This document shows, piece by piece, positions 1-8,827 of a stretch of 64,000 nucleotides of DNA. The stretch comes from Candidatus Microbacterium colombiense. Lineage in GTDB: Bacteria > Actinomycetota > Actinomycetes > Actinomycetales > Microbacteriaceae. The notes below the pieces were generated by a model. That model was not told where the DNA came from. It made no database searches and saw only the letters and a list, made by a program, of their open reading frames with translations. The DNA lies in NCBI GenBank assembly GCA_029203165.1, contig CP119308.1, positions 2,480,001 through 2,544,000 on the forward strand, written 5' to 3'. The position numbers and the translations under genes were made by a program. The stretch's first letter is position 1. Every line of letters begins with the position of its first letter.

Positions 1-1580
1 CCGGTCGCCGGGTCGACCGTGCGCACCCAGCTCTCCGCCCCGCCCAAGGGCGACGTGCCCTTCGGCGACAGATCCAGGCCGTCGATGCTCGGCAGCGCGA
101 CCGGAAGCTGGTCCTCGGGCACGGGGATGATCTCCCCGTCTTCGGTGTGCAGCATCGGGATGGGTGTGCCCCAGAATCGCTGCCGCGAGATCAGCCAGTC
201 GCGCAGACGGTAGTTCTTCGCGGCACGACCGGTGCCCAGAGCCTCCAACTGCTCGATCGCGCGGGCGATCGCATTGCGCTTGGAGAGCCCGTTGAGGGCG
301 CCGGAGTTGATCATCCGGCCCTCACCGGTCAGAGCGATACCGGTGGATGCCGGGCTCTGCTCCTCGAGCGCCGCGCCGGTGTCGATCGGCACGCCGTCGT
401 CATCGACCTCGATGACGGGCATCGCGCCGGTGATCGGCGCCGTCGTGTCCACGACGACCTTGACCGGCAGGTCGAACGCACGGGCGAAGTCGAGGTCGCG
501 CTGATCGTGCGCGGGCACGGCCATGACCGCGCCATGACCGTAGTCGGCCAGCACGTAGTCGGCCGCCCAGACGGGCAGCTTCTCGCCGTTGACGGGGTTG
601 ATCGCGTAGCGCTCCAGGAAGATTCCGGTCTTCGGACGGTCCGTGGACTGCCGATCGATGTCGGTCTCCTTCTGCACCTGCGCCAGATAGTCCTGGAATC
701 GCTGCCGGACTTCGGCGGGAGCATCCGCGGCCAGCTCGGATGCCAGATCGGAGTCGGGAGCGACGACGAAGAAGGTCGCGCCGTGCAGCGTGTCGGGGCG
801 CGTCGAGAACACCGTGACGGGCTCATCGCGGCCCTCGATGCGGAAGTCGACGTCGGCGCCGATCGAGCGACCGATCCAGTTGCGCTGCATCTGCAGCACC
901 TTGTGCGGCCAGAAGCCTTCCAGCTGGTTCAGGTCGTCGAGCAGACGGTCGGCGTAATCCGTGATGCGGAAGTACCACTGCGTGAGCTTCTTCTTGATGA
1001 CCTCGGCGCCGCAGCGCTCGCACCGGCCGTCGACGACCTGCTCGTTCGCGAGCACCGTCTGGTCGTTCGGGCACCAGTTGACCGGGCTCTTCTTGCGATA
1101 GGCCAGGCCGCGCTCGTGCAGCTTCAGGAACAGCCACTGGTTCCAGCGGTAGTACTCGGGGTCGGACGTGTGCAGCACACGAGTCCAGTCGAAGGACACA
1201 CCGTAGGCCTGGAAGCCCTCCTTCTGCTGCGCGATGTTGGAGTAGGTCCACTCCCGCGGGTCGGCGCCGCGGCGGATAGCGGCGTTCTCCGCCGGCAGAC
1301 CGAACGAGTCCCAGCCGATCGGGTTCAGGACGTTGTGACCGCGGTGACGCCAGAAGCGCGCGACGATGTCGGAGTAGAGGTAGTTCTCCGCGTGCCCCAT
1401 GTGCAGGTCACCGGACGGGTAGGGGAACATCGCGAGCACGTAGCGCCGCGGGCGCGTGTCGTCGTCGCCACCCGTGACGAAGGTCTCGTTCTCTGCCCAG
1501 TACTTCTGCCATTTGGCCTGGATGGCGTGCGCCGACGGAGACTCGTCCTCGGCGGGAGCGGTGGACAGGTTCTCAGACAA
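1..1580 (-). CDS. leuS: leucyl-tRNA synthetase, 3' part beyond window edge
   Basis: Charges tRNA-Leu in the cytoplasm. About 526 N-terminal codons are present and the frame runs off the left edge, so the KMSKS region and anticodon-binding domain are not seen. The class I HIGH motif appears as SGDLHMGHAENY about 55 residues in. A zinc-site-like GRCERCGAEV, the editing-domain STRPDTLHG and the late RQRFWGTPIP motif follow in the usual LeuRS order. The start is uncertain: TTG at 1580 gives LSENLSTAPAEDE, and GTG at 1589 is in frame just upstream; neither has a clear ribosome site. It lies about 33 nt downstream of pabB and is probably read through from it. Confidence 0.95.
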   Translation of the reverse strand, partial: MSENLSTAPAEDESPSAHAIQAKWQKYWAENETFVTGGDDDTRPRRYVLAMFPYPSGDLHMGHAENYLYSDIVARFWRHRGHNVLNPIGWDSFGLPAENAAIRRGADPREWTYSNIAQQKEGFQAYGVSFDWTRVLHTSDPEYYRWNQWLFLKLHERGLAYRKKSPVNWCPNDQTVLANEQVVDGRCERCGAEVIKKKLTQWYFRITDYADRLLDDLNQLEGFWPHKVLQMQRNWIGRSIGADVDFRIEGRDEPVTVFSTRPDTLHGATFFVVAPDSDLASELAADAPAEVRQRFQDYLAQVQKETDIDRQSTDRPKTGIFLERYAINPVNGEKLPVWAADYVLADYGHGAVMAVPAHDQRDLDFARAFDLPVKVVVDTTAPITGAMPVIEVDDDGVPIDTGAALEEQSPASTGIALTGEGRMINSGALNGLSKRNAIARAIEQLEALGTGRAAKNYRLRDWLISRQRFWGTPIPMLHTEDGEIIPVPEDQLPVALPSIDGLDLSPKGTSPLGGAESWVRTVDPAT

Positions 1581-1613
1581 CGAACACACGACCAATCTGG
1601 AAGAAAAACGGGA

Positions 1614-2930
1614 TCAGTTCAGGATATCGGAAGCCCAGTGCACCGGCAGGACGGCGCCGAGCGCTGCGAGCGGCGCGCGCGCCTTGGTCGCGACCTCGGC
1701 GACCTCCGCGGCGGGCTCCGAACCCCAGGTGATCCCGCCCCCGGCTCCGACGAACGCCTCGCCCGGCTCGATCACGATGCTGCGGATCACCATCGCCAGA
1801 TCGACTGTGCCGTCGACGCCGACGTAGCCGAAACATCCGGCGTACACACCACGAGGGCCGCCCTCCAGGGCGTGCAGGCGCGTCATCGCCGAGAGCTTCG
1901 GGGCTCCGGTCATACTTCCCGCGGGGAACGTCGCCGCGAGGAGATCTCCGAGGGTCGTTCCCGACGCCGCCGTGCCGCTCACCGTACTGACCAGCTGGTG
2001 CACGGCGGGATAGCTCTCGACCGTCCAGAGACCCTCCACCCGGATCGACCCTGGCACGCACACTCGTGAAAGATCGTTGCGCATGAGATCGACGATCATC
2101 ACGTTCTCGGCGCGTTCCTTGGTGTTCGCGGCGAGCTCGGCGGCGAGCTCGACATCGCGCTGCGGATCCGCGCTGCGCGGACGCGTGCCCTTGATGGGAC
2201 GGGTACGGATGGTCCCGGACTCGGCGTGGAGGAACTGCTCCGGGCTCGCGCTCAGCAGCGCTCTCGCACCGATGCGGATGAACCCGCCGTGGTGTGCCGG
2301 AGTCGCCGTGCGCAGGCGCAGGTACACCGAGACAGGGTCGTGGACGCCGGGGACGGTGAACCGGGTGGTGAGGCACAGCTGGTAGGCCGTTCCCGCTCGG
2401 ATGAGTTCGCGGCACTGCGCGATGAGTCCGGCGTACTCGTCGGGTTCATGCCGGGCGACCGCGGGCGCCGCGGGGCGAACGGCCGGCACCTCGACGGGGC
2501 TCGTCGCAGTGGTGCCGATCCGTGCGATCGCCGATGCCCAGGCGTCCACTCCGTCGTCGTCTGCGAGCGCCCACGCCCGGCCGGAGGAATGATCGAACGC
2601 GACGACGCGATCCGCCCGGAGCCAGGACTTCCCCGCATCGCCCGGTCCCGCGACCGGAGCACCGGCCGCGCGAGCACCGGTCTCGTAGTCGCACCACCCG
2701 ACCCATCCGCCGCCGAAGGGCGGGAGCGAGGGATTCGGCATCGGTGCGTCGATCCGTACATCGACAGGTTGTGATGCGACGTCCCCTCGCCCCACGAAAC
2801 TCCAGCCGGACCGCGGATCGGTGCCGGCATCCAACCAGAACACGTCGGGCTCACGGCCTTCGAGCCACCGGAACACTTCGACGGGATCGACCCAAGCGGG
2901 GAGCAGGCGGGCGCTCAGACGGACAGGCAC
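1614..2930 (-). CDS. pabB: aminodeoxychorismate synthase component I
   Basis: Chorismate-binding enzyme of 438 residues that makes aminodeoxychorismate for folate synthesis. The C-terminal chorismate domain shows RPIKGTRPRS (the Lys of PIKGT is typical of PabB, whereas TrpE has PIAGT), then FPAGSMTGAPK, GVYAGCFGYVG and VGAGGGITWGSEP. No glutamine amidotransferase domain is fused, so a PabA partner must lie elsewhere. The start is GTG at 2930. A TAGTCT -10 element sits exactly six bases upstream, so the mRNA is probably leaderless. It diverges from the DedA gene with only 41 bp between start codons and runs toward leuS. An anthranilate synthase role is less likely because of the Lys. Confidence 0.88.
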   Translation of the reverse strand: MPVRLSARLLPAWVDPVEVFRWLEGREPDVFWLDAGTDPRSGWSFVGRGDVASQPVDVRIDAPMPNPSLPPFGGGWVGWCDYETGARAAGAPVAGPGDAGKSWLRADRVVAFDHSSGRAWALADDDGVDAWASAIARIGTTATSPVEVPAVRPAAPAVARHEPDEYAGLIAQCRELIRAGTAYQLCLTTRFTVPGVHDPVSVYLRLRTATPAHHGGFIRIGARALLSASPEQFLHAESGTIRTRPIKGTRPRSADPQRDVELAAELAANTKERAENVMIVDLMRNDLSRVCVPGSIRVEGLWTVESYPAVHQLVSTVSGTAASGTTLGDLLAATFPAGSMTGAPKLSAMTRLHALEGGPRGVYAGCFGYVGVDGTVDLAMVIRSIVIEPGEAFVGAGGGITWGSEPAAEVAEVATKARAPLAALGAVLPVHWASDILN

Positions 2931-2971
2931 GTTTACAGACTAGGACTGTCCGCCTCCCGTATCCTCATGGG

Positions 2972-3643
2972 GTGGATGACCTTCTGCTCTGGATGTTCGA
3001 CTTCGTGCAGTCCATCGACCCGGTCACCCGCACCGTCATCGCCGGTATCGCCGTGCTGCTCGAGACGAGCGTGCTGATCGGACTCATCGTCCCGGGCGAC
3101 ACGATCGTGATCATCGCGTCCATGGGAGTCGCCAGCCCGCTCGAAGGCGTGGCGATGGTGATCGCCGTCGTCATCGGCGCGCTCATCGGCGAGAGCATCG
3201 GCTTCGTGCTCGGGCGCTGGCTGGGACCCCGGATCCGTCATTCGTGGCTCGGTCGCCGCATCGGCGAACACAACTGGATCCGCGCGGAACGCTATCTCGA
3301 ACGACGCGGCGGCGTCGCGATCTTCCTCTCCCGCTTCCTCCCGGTGCTGCACTCGCTCGTCCCCCTCACCGTCGGGATGAGCGGCTACTCCTACCGGCGC
3401 TTCCTCGCCTGGACCGCTCCCGCCTGCCTGCTCTGGGCGACGGCCTACGTCTCGGTGACGTCGCTCGCCGCCGGAGGATTCCGCGAACTGGTGGATCGCG
3501 TGCACTTCGCGGGGTACATCTTCGTCGGCGTGATCGCGCTGTTCCTGGTGCTCGTCTTCCTGGGCAAGAAGCTTCTGACGCGGCTCGAGTCGAGACATCT
3601 CGACGCACCGGACGCGCAACCCGAGAGTGACGTGAAAGACTGA
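2972..3643 (+). CDS. DedA family membrane protein
   Basis: A 223-residue DedA/SNARE-associated family integral membrane protein. Some members of the family are implicated in lipid carrier flipping and envelope homeostasis; the substrate here is unknown. Visible family signatures are ETSVLIGLIVPGDT near the N-terminus, GESIGFVLGRWLG, and LSRFLPVLHSLVPLTVGMSG. In the last motif the usual Arg before the Pro is His. Several hydrophobic spans and a final basic tail are seen. The start is GTG at 2972: a TATCCT -10 (2960-2965) lies exactly six bases before it, and there is no Shine-Dalgarno, so it is probably leaderless. It is followed within 5 nt by the App1-like phosphatase, so the two are likely cotranscribed. 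Confidence 0.88.
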   Translation: MDDLLLWMFDFVQSIDPVTRTVIAGIAVLLETSVLIGLIVPGDTIVIIASMGVASPLEGVAMVIAVVIGALIGESIGFVLGRWLGPRIRHSWLGRRIGEHNWIRAERYLERRGGVAIFLSRFLPVLHSLVPLTVGMSGYSYRRFLAWTAPACLLWATAYVSVTSLAAGGFRELVDRVHFAGYIFVGVIALFLVLVFLGKKLLTRLESRHLDAPDAQPESDVKD

Positions 3644-3647
3644 AGCA

Positions 3648-4673
3648 ATGGCTTCCGCACCCTCGGCGCCCCGAATCCACTGGTTCGCCCGTCTCGAACA
3701 CCGCCTCCATGTGTGGCGTGAGGGTCGAGCGCGCCGTCGAGGCCGCACCGCGACCATCGTCCCCTTCCCCGGTTATGGCGGTCCCGGCTGGGTGCGTGTC
3801 GTCGGGCGCGTCCTGATCGTCCCGCCGCAGCGGCGCACGAAGGACGGCGAACTGGCGAGCGTGCGCGGTTGGCGGAGCTTCGTCGGAATCCCCGTGAGTT
3901 TCGCCGCCGTCGACGTGCACATCGGTGAGACGACGCATCACGTCGTGGCTGACCGCGGCGGCGTGGTCGACACCCGCATCGAGGCCGACCTCGAGCCCGG
4001 ATGGCAGACCTTCACGATCTCGGTCGAGGGCCAGGATCCCGTCGAGGCGCGCGCGTTCATCGTCGCCGACACGATCGACTTCGGTGTGGTCTCCGACGTC
4101 GACGACACGGTCATGGTGACAGCGCTCCCCCGACCTTTCATCGCCTTCTGGAACTCCTTCGTACTGGACGAGCATGCCCGCATCCCGGTACCGGGCATGG
4201 CCGTGCTGCTCGATCAGCTGTTGCGCCAGCACCCCGGTGCCCCGATGGTCTACCTCTCCACCGGGGCGTGGAACGTCGCGCCCACGCTCTGGCGTTTCCT
4301 CGGCCGGCACCTCTTCCCCGCGGGCTCCATGCTGCTCACCGACTGGGGCCCCACGCACGATCGGTGGTTCCGCAGCGGCCGCGAGCACAAGCTCACGAAC
4401 CTGCGCCGCCTGGCCGCAGAGTTCCCCGACGTGAAGTGGCTGCTGATCGGCGACGACGGACAGCACGACGAGTCGATCTATACGCAGTTCATGGAGGAGC
4501 ATCCCGAATCGGTCGCAGGCGTCGCCATCCGACGTCTACTGCCCGCCGAGGCGGTGCTCGCGGGTGGTCGCACCGAACGCGAGGACCACGCGGAGGACAC
4601 CGTGCCCTGGGTGAGCGCAGAAGACGGTGCGGGGCTGCGCGATCGACTCGGCGATGTCGGCATCCTGCACTGA
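3648..4673 (+). CDS. App1-like phosphatase domain protein (DUF2183)
   Basis: A 341-residue protein with the App1 phosphatidate phosphatase catalytic domain in its second half. The HAD-type nucleophile motif reads VVSDVDDTVMVT near residue 150. It is followed by PMVYLSTGAWN, LTDWGPTHDRWFRSG and LLIGDDGQHDESIY, which is the standard order in this family. The N-terminal about 140 residues look like a beta-rich lead domain with PFPGYGGPGW. No signal peptide is seen. The substrate is not established in bacteria; phosphatidate-like lipids are the family-based guess. The gene sits between a DedA protein and a conserved hypothetical, each separated by under 5 nt, indicating one transcript. Confidence 0.85.
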   Translation: MASAPSAPRIHWFARLEHRLHVWREGRARRRGRTATIVPFPGYGGPGWVRVVGRVLIVPPQRRTKDGELASVRGWRSFVGIPVSFAAVDVHIGETTHHVVADRGGVVDTRIEADLEPGWQTFTISVEGQDPVEARAFIVADTIDFGVVSDVDDTVMVTALPRPFIAFWNSFVLDEHARIPVPGMAVLLDQLLRQHPGAPMVYLSTGAWNVAPTLWRFLGRHLFPAGSMLLTDWGPTHDRWFRSGREHKLTNLRRLAAEFPDVKWLLIGDDGQHDESIYTQFMEEHPESVAGVAIRRLLPAEAVLAGGRTEREDHAEDTVPWVSAEDGAGLRDRLGDVGILH

Positions 4674-4674
4674 C

Positions 4675-5535
4675 ATGTCTCTGACCCGTGTCGAGTGGCT
4701 GGCGCGCGAGCGCGCGCATCAGGAACGAGCCGACGCGCTCACCGCCGACCACCGTGAGCGGGCACAGCGCGGCGAGAAGCATCCGGTCTGGGATTTCCTC
4801 TTCTCGTACTACAGCTACAAGCCGGCACAGCTGCGACGTTGGCACCCCGGCGCCGGTATCGAACTGCAGCGCGCACCCGAGCGTGCGGGCTGGCGCTGGT
4901 ATGCCCCCACGACCGACGATGGCGTCGCGCCCGATCCCTCGGCCTTCGCGACCGAGAAAGCCGACCTCGCAGCGCTCGTGGAGCGGATGCTGCGGCGTCC
5001 TGCCTCGCGCCCGGGACAGTTCGGTTGCTTCGGCCTGCACGAGTGGGCGATGGTGTACCGCGCCGATGAGCACCGTCATGCGGTGCCGCTGCGCCTGGGC
5101 AAGGCGGGGACGGATGCGGTGGTCGAGAACCACGACCTGCGGTGCACCCATTTCGACGCCTTCCGCTTCTTCACCCCGGAGGCCGTGCCCCTCAACCGCA
5201 CGCCCCTCTCGCGCGAGGACCAGCCGCTGTTCGAGCAGCCGGGCTGCCTGCATGCGGGGATGGATCTGTACAAGTGGGCGACCAAGCTCGGCCCCCTGAT
5301 TCCCGGCGACCTGCTGCTCGATGCGTTCGAGCTCGCACGGGACATCCGCCTGCTCGACATGGAGGCGGCCCCCTACGACCTCGCAGCGTGGGGTGTGCGT
5401 CCCGTCGCGATCGAGACGGCCGAGGGCAAGGCAGAGTACGTGCGCCGGCAACGGGTCTTCGCCGAACGCGGCACGGCTCTGCGCGTCGCGCTGCTCGACG
5501 CATGGCTCGGGACGATGACCCCTGTCGCCGCCTGA
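4675..5535 (+). CDS. conserved actinobacterial protein of unknown function
   Basis: A soluble 286-residue protein beginning MSLTRVEWLARERAHQERAD at the ATG 1 nt after the preceding stop codon. Conserved-looking blocks include HPVWDFLFSYYSYKPAQLRR, FGCFGLHEWAMVYR and LHAGMDLYKWATKLGP. From memory, relatives in actinobacteria are sometimes labelled 3-methyladenine DNA glycosylase, but no helix-hairpin-helix or other glycosylase motif can be seen here, so that label is not adopted. The tight spacing makes it the third gene of the dedA-App1 transcript. The role is unknown. Confidence 0.75.
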   Translation: MSLTRVEWLARERAHQERADALTADHRERAQRGEKHPVWDFLFSYYSYKPAQLRRWHPGAGIELQRAPERAGWRWYAPTTDDGVAPDPSAFATEKADLAALVERMLRRPASRPGQFGCFGLHEWAMVYRADEHRHAVPLRLGKAGTDAVVENHDLRCTHFDAFRFFTPEAVPLNRTPLSREDQPLFEQPGCLHAGMDLYKWATKLGPLIPGDLLLDAFELARDIRLLDMEAAPYDLAAWGVRPVAIETAEGKAEYVRRQRVFAERGTALRVALLDAWLGTMTPVAA

Positions 5536-5556
5536 CGATCCGAGCGGATCCCGACG

Positions 5557-6747
5557 TCAGCCCGCCGGAGTGCAGTCGTCGCACACCGTCCACGCCGAGG
5601 TCGAGGCGGACTGCTCCAGTCGCAGCGTCATGACGCGTGTCGCCGCATCGGCGAGTCGATCTGCCGGAAGCGTGCCCGCATCGACGGCTGCGGCGATCGC
5701 CGCCGCCATCTGCCCGGCCGTCTCCCGGGTGGAGCCCGCGATCATCAACACGAGGTCGTTGCCCGCGGCCACCGCCGTCACCGCATTGGCGATCGGATCT
5801 GCGTAGGTCGGGATGCCGGAGGCGACGAGCATCCCGAGGTCATCGGTCACCATGACCCCCTCGAACCCCAGGTCTTCGCGCGCGATCCGATGCCACGTCG
5901 CCGACAGCGAGGCGGGCGCCGAGTCGACCGCGGTGTAGGCGAGGTGTCCGAACATCAGTACCGATGCGCCCGCGTCGATGCCGTCGATGAAGGGCACCGC
6001 GTCGGAGGACCGCCACTCAGCGAGGCTCGTCCCGGTGGACGGGATCGCATGGTGGGAGTCCCCCGGAGCGGCTCCGTGACCGGGGAAGTGCTTGAGTGTC
6101 GAGGCCACGAACTGCTCCTGCGCGGTGGTCGCCGCCGCCACGCGCTCCCCCGCGCTCGCCGGCTCCGTACCGAGCGCACGGCCGTAGATGAAGGAGCGCG
6201 TGTCGGAGGTGACGTCGGCGACCGTGCCGAAGTTCACCGTGATCCCCGCGCGGGCGACCAACGATCCGCGGGCGGCGAAGGCATCCGCCGTCTTCGACGC
6301 AGGCTCCGACTTCAGCGCCGTCGATGCCGCATACCCGTCAGCATTCAGCCGCGACACGATCCCGCCCTCCTGATCGACCGCGATCAACGGCGGACGCAGT
6401 GGATCCACCGTCAGAGCCGCCGTCAATTTCCGCAGCTCGCCCTCGGATGGCGGGATGTTCGCCCCCATGAGGATGAACCCGCCGAGTCCGCCTGTCATGT
6501 AGTCACGCAATGCCGCGGCATTCGTTCCGCCGATATGCCCCATCACGATGCTCGCCGCCTGCTCGGCGGTGCTCATCTCAGACACCAGCGTGGCGGCGCG
6601 CGCAGCGGGTCCACTGACGGCATCCGACCCGGCGGGCGCCGCAGCCGCAGGCACCTCGGTCGTTCCTCCGGCGCTCGTCGGAAGCAGACCGGCGGCGAGG
6701 GCGCCGATGACCAGCGCTCCCACCCATCCCCATCGTCTTCCGCGCAT
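5557..6747 (-). CDS. secreted glycoside hydrolase family 3 protein
   Basis: A 396-residue exported GH3 enzyme of the beta-N-acetylhexosaminidase (NagZ-like) type. A Sec signal peptide, MRGRRWGWVGALVIGALAAG, is followed by a low-complexity Ala/Pro stretch. The catalytic domain carries AVDQEGGIVSRL, the diagnostic KHFPGHG..DSH motif (LKHFPGHGAAPGDSHHAIP) and the nucleophile region VMVTDDLGM. It probably acts on amino sugars of cell wall fragments outside the cytoplasm; the exact substrate cannot be read from sequence. A GAGGAC ribosome site lies 8 bases before the ATG. It converges with the gene ending at 5535. Confidence 0.88.
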   Translation of the reverse strand: MRGRRWGWVGALVIGALAAGLLPTSAGGTTEVPAAAAPAGSDAVSGPAARAATLVSEMSTAEQAASIVMGHIGGTNAAALRDYMTGGLGGFILMGANIPPSEGELRKLTAALTVDPLRPPLIAVDQEGGIVSRLNADGYAASTALKSEPASKTADAFAARGSLVARAGITVNFGTVADVTSDTRSFIYGRALGTEPASAGERVAAATTAQEQFVASTLKHFPGHGAAPGDSHHAIPSTGTSLAEWRSSDAVPFIDGIDAGASVLMFGHLAYTAVDSAPASLSATWHRIAREDLGFEGVMVTDDLGMLVASGIPTYADPIANAVTAVAAGNDLVLMIAGSTRETAGQMAAAIAAAVDAGTLPADRLADAATRVMTLRLEQSASTSAWTVCDDCTPAG

Positions 6748-6770
6748 GCGCTGTCGTCCTCAGCGAGCCG

Positions 6771-7433
6771 TCAGCAAGCGAGTGCGTCCGCGATGGGAAC
6801 CGCCGACTCCGCGGTGCCGTTGCCGTTGCCGAAGCGCAGGGTGCGCCCGATCGTGCACGGCTCCTGCAATGCCGCGGCGACCACGGCGGCGACGTCGGCG
6901 CGAGCGACGGCCCCACGACCGTCCGGATCGATCTGGATGCGTCCGCTCGCGTCATCGAACGTCAGCGTGCCCGGGGCGAGGATCGTTCCCTCGAGGTCCG
7001 TGCCCCTGAGGTGCTCGTCCGCGGCCCACTTGGCATCGGCATACGCGAAGAACGAGTCCTCGGGAGGCACGCCGTGGTCGGCGGTCGAACCGAGCCACGA
7101 CACCATCACGTAGCGCCGCACACCGGCCCGGTCGGTCGCGTCCATCGACCGGATGGCGGCGTCGCGGTCGACCGCGTAGGTTCGTTCGGGCGCTCCGCCG
7201 CCCGCGCCTGCCGACCAGACGACCGCATCGTGCCCGCGGATCGCGTCGGCGATCGCGTCGACATCCATCTGCTCGACGTCGGCGACGAGCGCGTGCGCAC
7301 CGCCCGCTTCGACGTCGTCGATATGCGCGGGGTTCCGGATGACAGCCGTCACCTCGTCGCCGCGCGCGACGAGAAGCGGCGCGAGCAGCAGGGCGATGCG
7401 GCCGTGGCCGCCGAAGACGATGATGCGGGACAT
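6771..7433 (-). CDS. NAD(P)H-binding SDR-like protein
   Basis: A 220-residue atypical short-chain dehydrogenase/epimerase fold protein. The Rossmann motif is at the extreme N-terminus, IIVFGGHGRIALLLAP. AVVWSAGAGGG, YVMVSWLGS and a YADAKWAADEHL segment hold the usual Tyr/Lys region. Such proteins often act as redox sensors or isomerases; no substrate can be assigned. A strong AGGAGG ribosome site precedes the ATG at 7433. It lies 23 nt upstream of the GH3 gene on the same strand. Confidence 0.8.
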   Translation of the reverse strand: MSRIIVFGGHGRIALLLAPLLVARGDEVTAVIRNPAHIDDVEAGGAHALVADVEQMDVDAIADAIRGHDAVVWSAGAGGGAPERTYAVDRDAAIRSMDATDRAGVRRYVMVSWLGSTADHGVPPEDSFFAYADAKWAADEHLRGTDLEGTILAPGTLTFDDASGRIQIDPDGRGAVARADVAAVVAAALQEPCTIGRTLRFGNGNGTAESAVPIADALAC

Positions 7434-7462
7434 GTTTCCTCCTCTGTCTGCCCGGCTGGATC

Positions 7463-7990
7463 TCAGCGGGGCGTCTGCGAGCTGTCGATCACGAAGGCCT
7501 GCGGATGCGCAGGAAGGTAGCGTACGACGACCGGCTCCCCCGAGGGGAAGTACGTGTCGCGGTCGGGGTACACCGCCGGCGTGAAGAAATTGCTCTCGAG
7601 CGTGTACTCCACGCCGTCGGCCGTCGTGAAAGTCACCCAGTCGCCGTCCAACGTTGCGGTGGTCGGGCGTCCGTTGTCGTGGATGTACGCGCGCGTCACC
7701 GGAACGCCCGTCAGGCTCAGGATCCCGATCACCAGCGAGCCGAGCATCACGAACCCCAGCACGCGGAAAACGATGCGCAGGATGCGACCGCCCAGATCAC
7801 CACGTGCACGCTGATCGGGGCGCAGGAGTCCCTCACGGTCACGGATCTGCCGCAGCTCTCCGCCGGCCGCCGCACCGCGGACCGACATGGCGAACAGTCC
7901 GAGGATCGAGAACCCGGCGATGAACACCATCGCGTACCCGTGCGACGCGGGGAAGTTGAGCAACCAGAAGAACGTGTCGAGAGGATTCAT
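7463..7990 (-). CDS. membrane protein of unknown function (DUF3592-like)
   Basis: A 175-residue protein with two hydrophobic segments, about residues 18-38 and 72-95, followed by an extracytoplasmic-looking beta-rich domain with ATLDGDWVTFTTADGVEY and YFPSGEPVVVRYLP. The pattern resembles small DUF3592-type domains, at low certainty. The ATG at 7990 overlaps the stop of the upstream gene as ATGA, so translation is coupled and the two products may work together. No catalytic residues are recognised. Confidence 0.68.
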   Translation of the reverse strand: MNPLDTFFWLLNFPASHGYAMVFIAGFSILGLFAMSVRGAAAGGELRQIRDREGLLRPDQRARGDLGGRILRIVFRVLGFVMLGSLVIGILSLTGVPVTRAYIHDNGRPTTATLDGDWVTFTTADGVEYTLESNFFTPAVYPDRDTYFPSGEPVVVRYLPAHPQAFVIDSSQTPR

Positions 7991-8778
7991 CGCGCCGCCT
8001 CCTTCTCGATCGTGATCGCCACGGTCTGAGGGTCCTCGCGTCGGTAGAACGCGTAGATGGGCGACCCCACCTGGAGACGGGAGATGGCCTGCGGGTACAC
8101 GAACACCGTCGTGTCGGCCTCCCAGGTCGCTGCTCCCTCCGGAGCCATCAGCACACGCAGCGCGAGTTCGCTCTGCCCTTCGCGACGCTGGCCTGTCGGC
8201 CGCACCTCGAGCACGGACGCCGGCACTTGGATGCCCGTGGTCCGGGCCTTGACCAGCCGCGGGTCGATGAGGCCGCGCTCGATGCGCCAGGCCATGAGCG
8301 CCTCGGCGACGACGGGATCGTTCAGGTCGGCCACCTCCACCGTGTCCTGATCCGTGAGGCTGTAGCGGACGGGCAGCGGCAACCCGACCTGGAGAGCGCT
8401 GAGGTCGGTCGGTTCGACGAGCATGCGCAGCTGCGCGATGAAGTCCTGCTCGGTACGCGGCGTCACGCGGATGAACAGGTCGTACTGAGGAACGTCGTTG
8501 ACCGTGAGCCCTGTGCGGGACACCTCGACGATGCGCCCGACGCCGATGTGCGATTCCCCGCGCACCGTCTTGTGCCGCCCGAGGCCCGACAGCAGGCCGC
8601 CGAAGGTCAGGAGGAGGCCCCAGGCGACGCCGATCAGGATGGGACCGCCCAGTGTGTCCTCGCCGGAGAACGGGAGGATGGACTGCCGCTGGTCGACCCC
8701 GAAAAGCCCCTCGCCGACCCAGATGACGAGCCAGGCCGAGAGCGCCAGCCAGATGATCGTGAACACGATGCGGAGCAT
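7987..8778 (-). CDS. membrane-anchored protein of unknown function
   Basis: A 263-residue protein starting with a transmembrane span (LRIVFTIIWLALSAWLVIWV) and a second hydrophobic stretch around residues 45-65, then a long soluble domain. The soluble part contains two similar beta-rich blocks (NDVPQYDLFIRVTPRTEQDF and the VRPTGQRREGQSELALRVLM region), suggesting an internal duplication. No enzyme motif is seen. A TACGCT -10 (8785-8790) sits exactly six bases upstream of the ATG, so the two-gene transcript is probably leaderless. It overlaps the next gene by 4 nt. Confidence 0.7.
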   Translation of the reverse strand: MLRIVFTIIWLALSAWLVIWVGEGLFGVDQRQSILPFSGEDTLGGPILIGVAWGLLLTFGGLLSGLGRHKTVRGESHIGVGRIVEVSRTGLTVNDVPQYDLFIRVTPRTEQDFIAQLRMLVEPTDLSALQVGLPLPVRYSLTDQDTVEVADLNDPVVAEALMAWRIERGLIDPRLVKARTTGIQVPASVLEVRPTGQRREGQSELALRVLMAPEGAATWEADTTVFVYPQAISRLQVGSPIYAFYRREDPQTVAITIEKEAAR

Positions 8779-8827
8779 CCACTCAGCGTAGCGAGGCGCA
8801 CCGACGAACGCGTCCCGGCGGGTCGGA

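Noticed and set aside
147..2069. Long open frame on the + strand (640 codons)
   Set aside because: It lies antisense to leuS and pabB, has no family signature and reflects GC-rich codon bias on the opposite strand.
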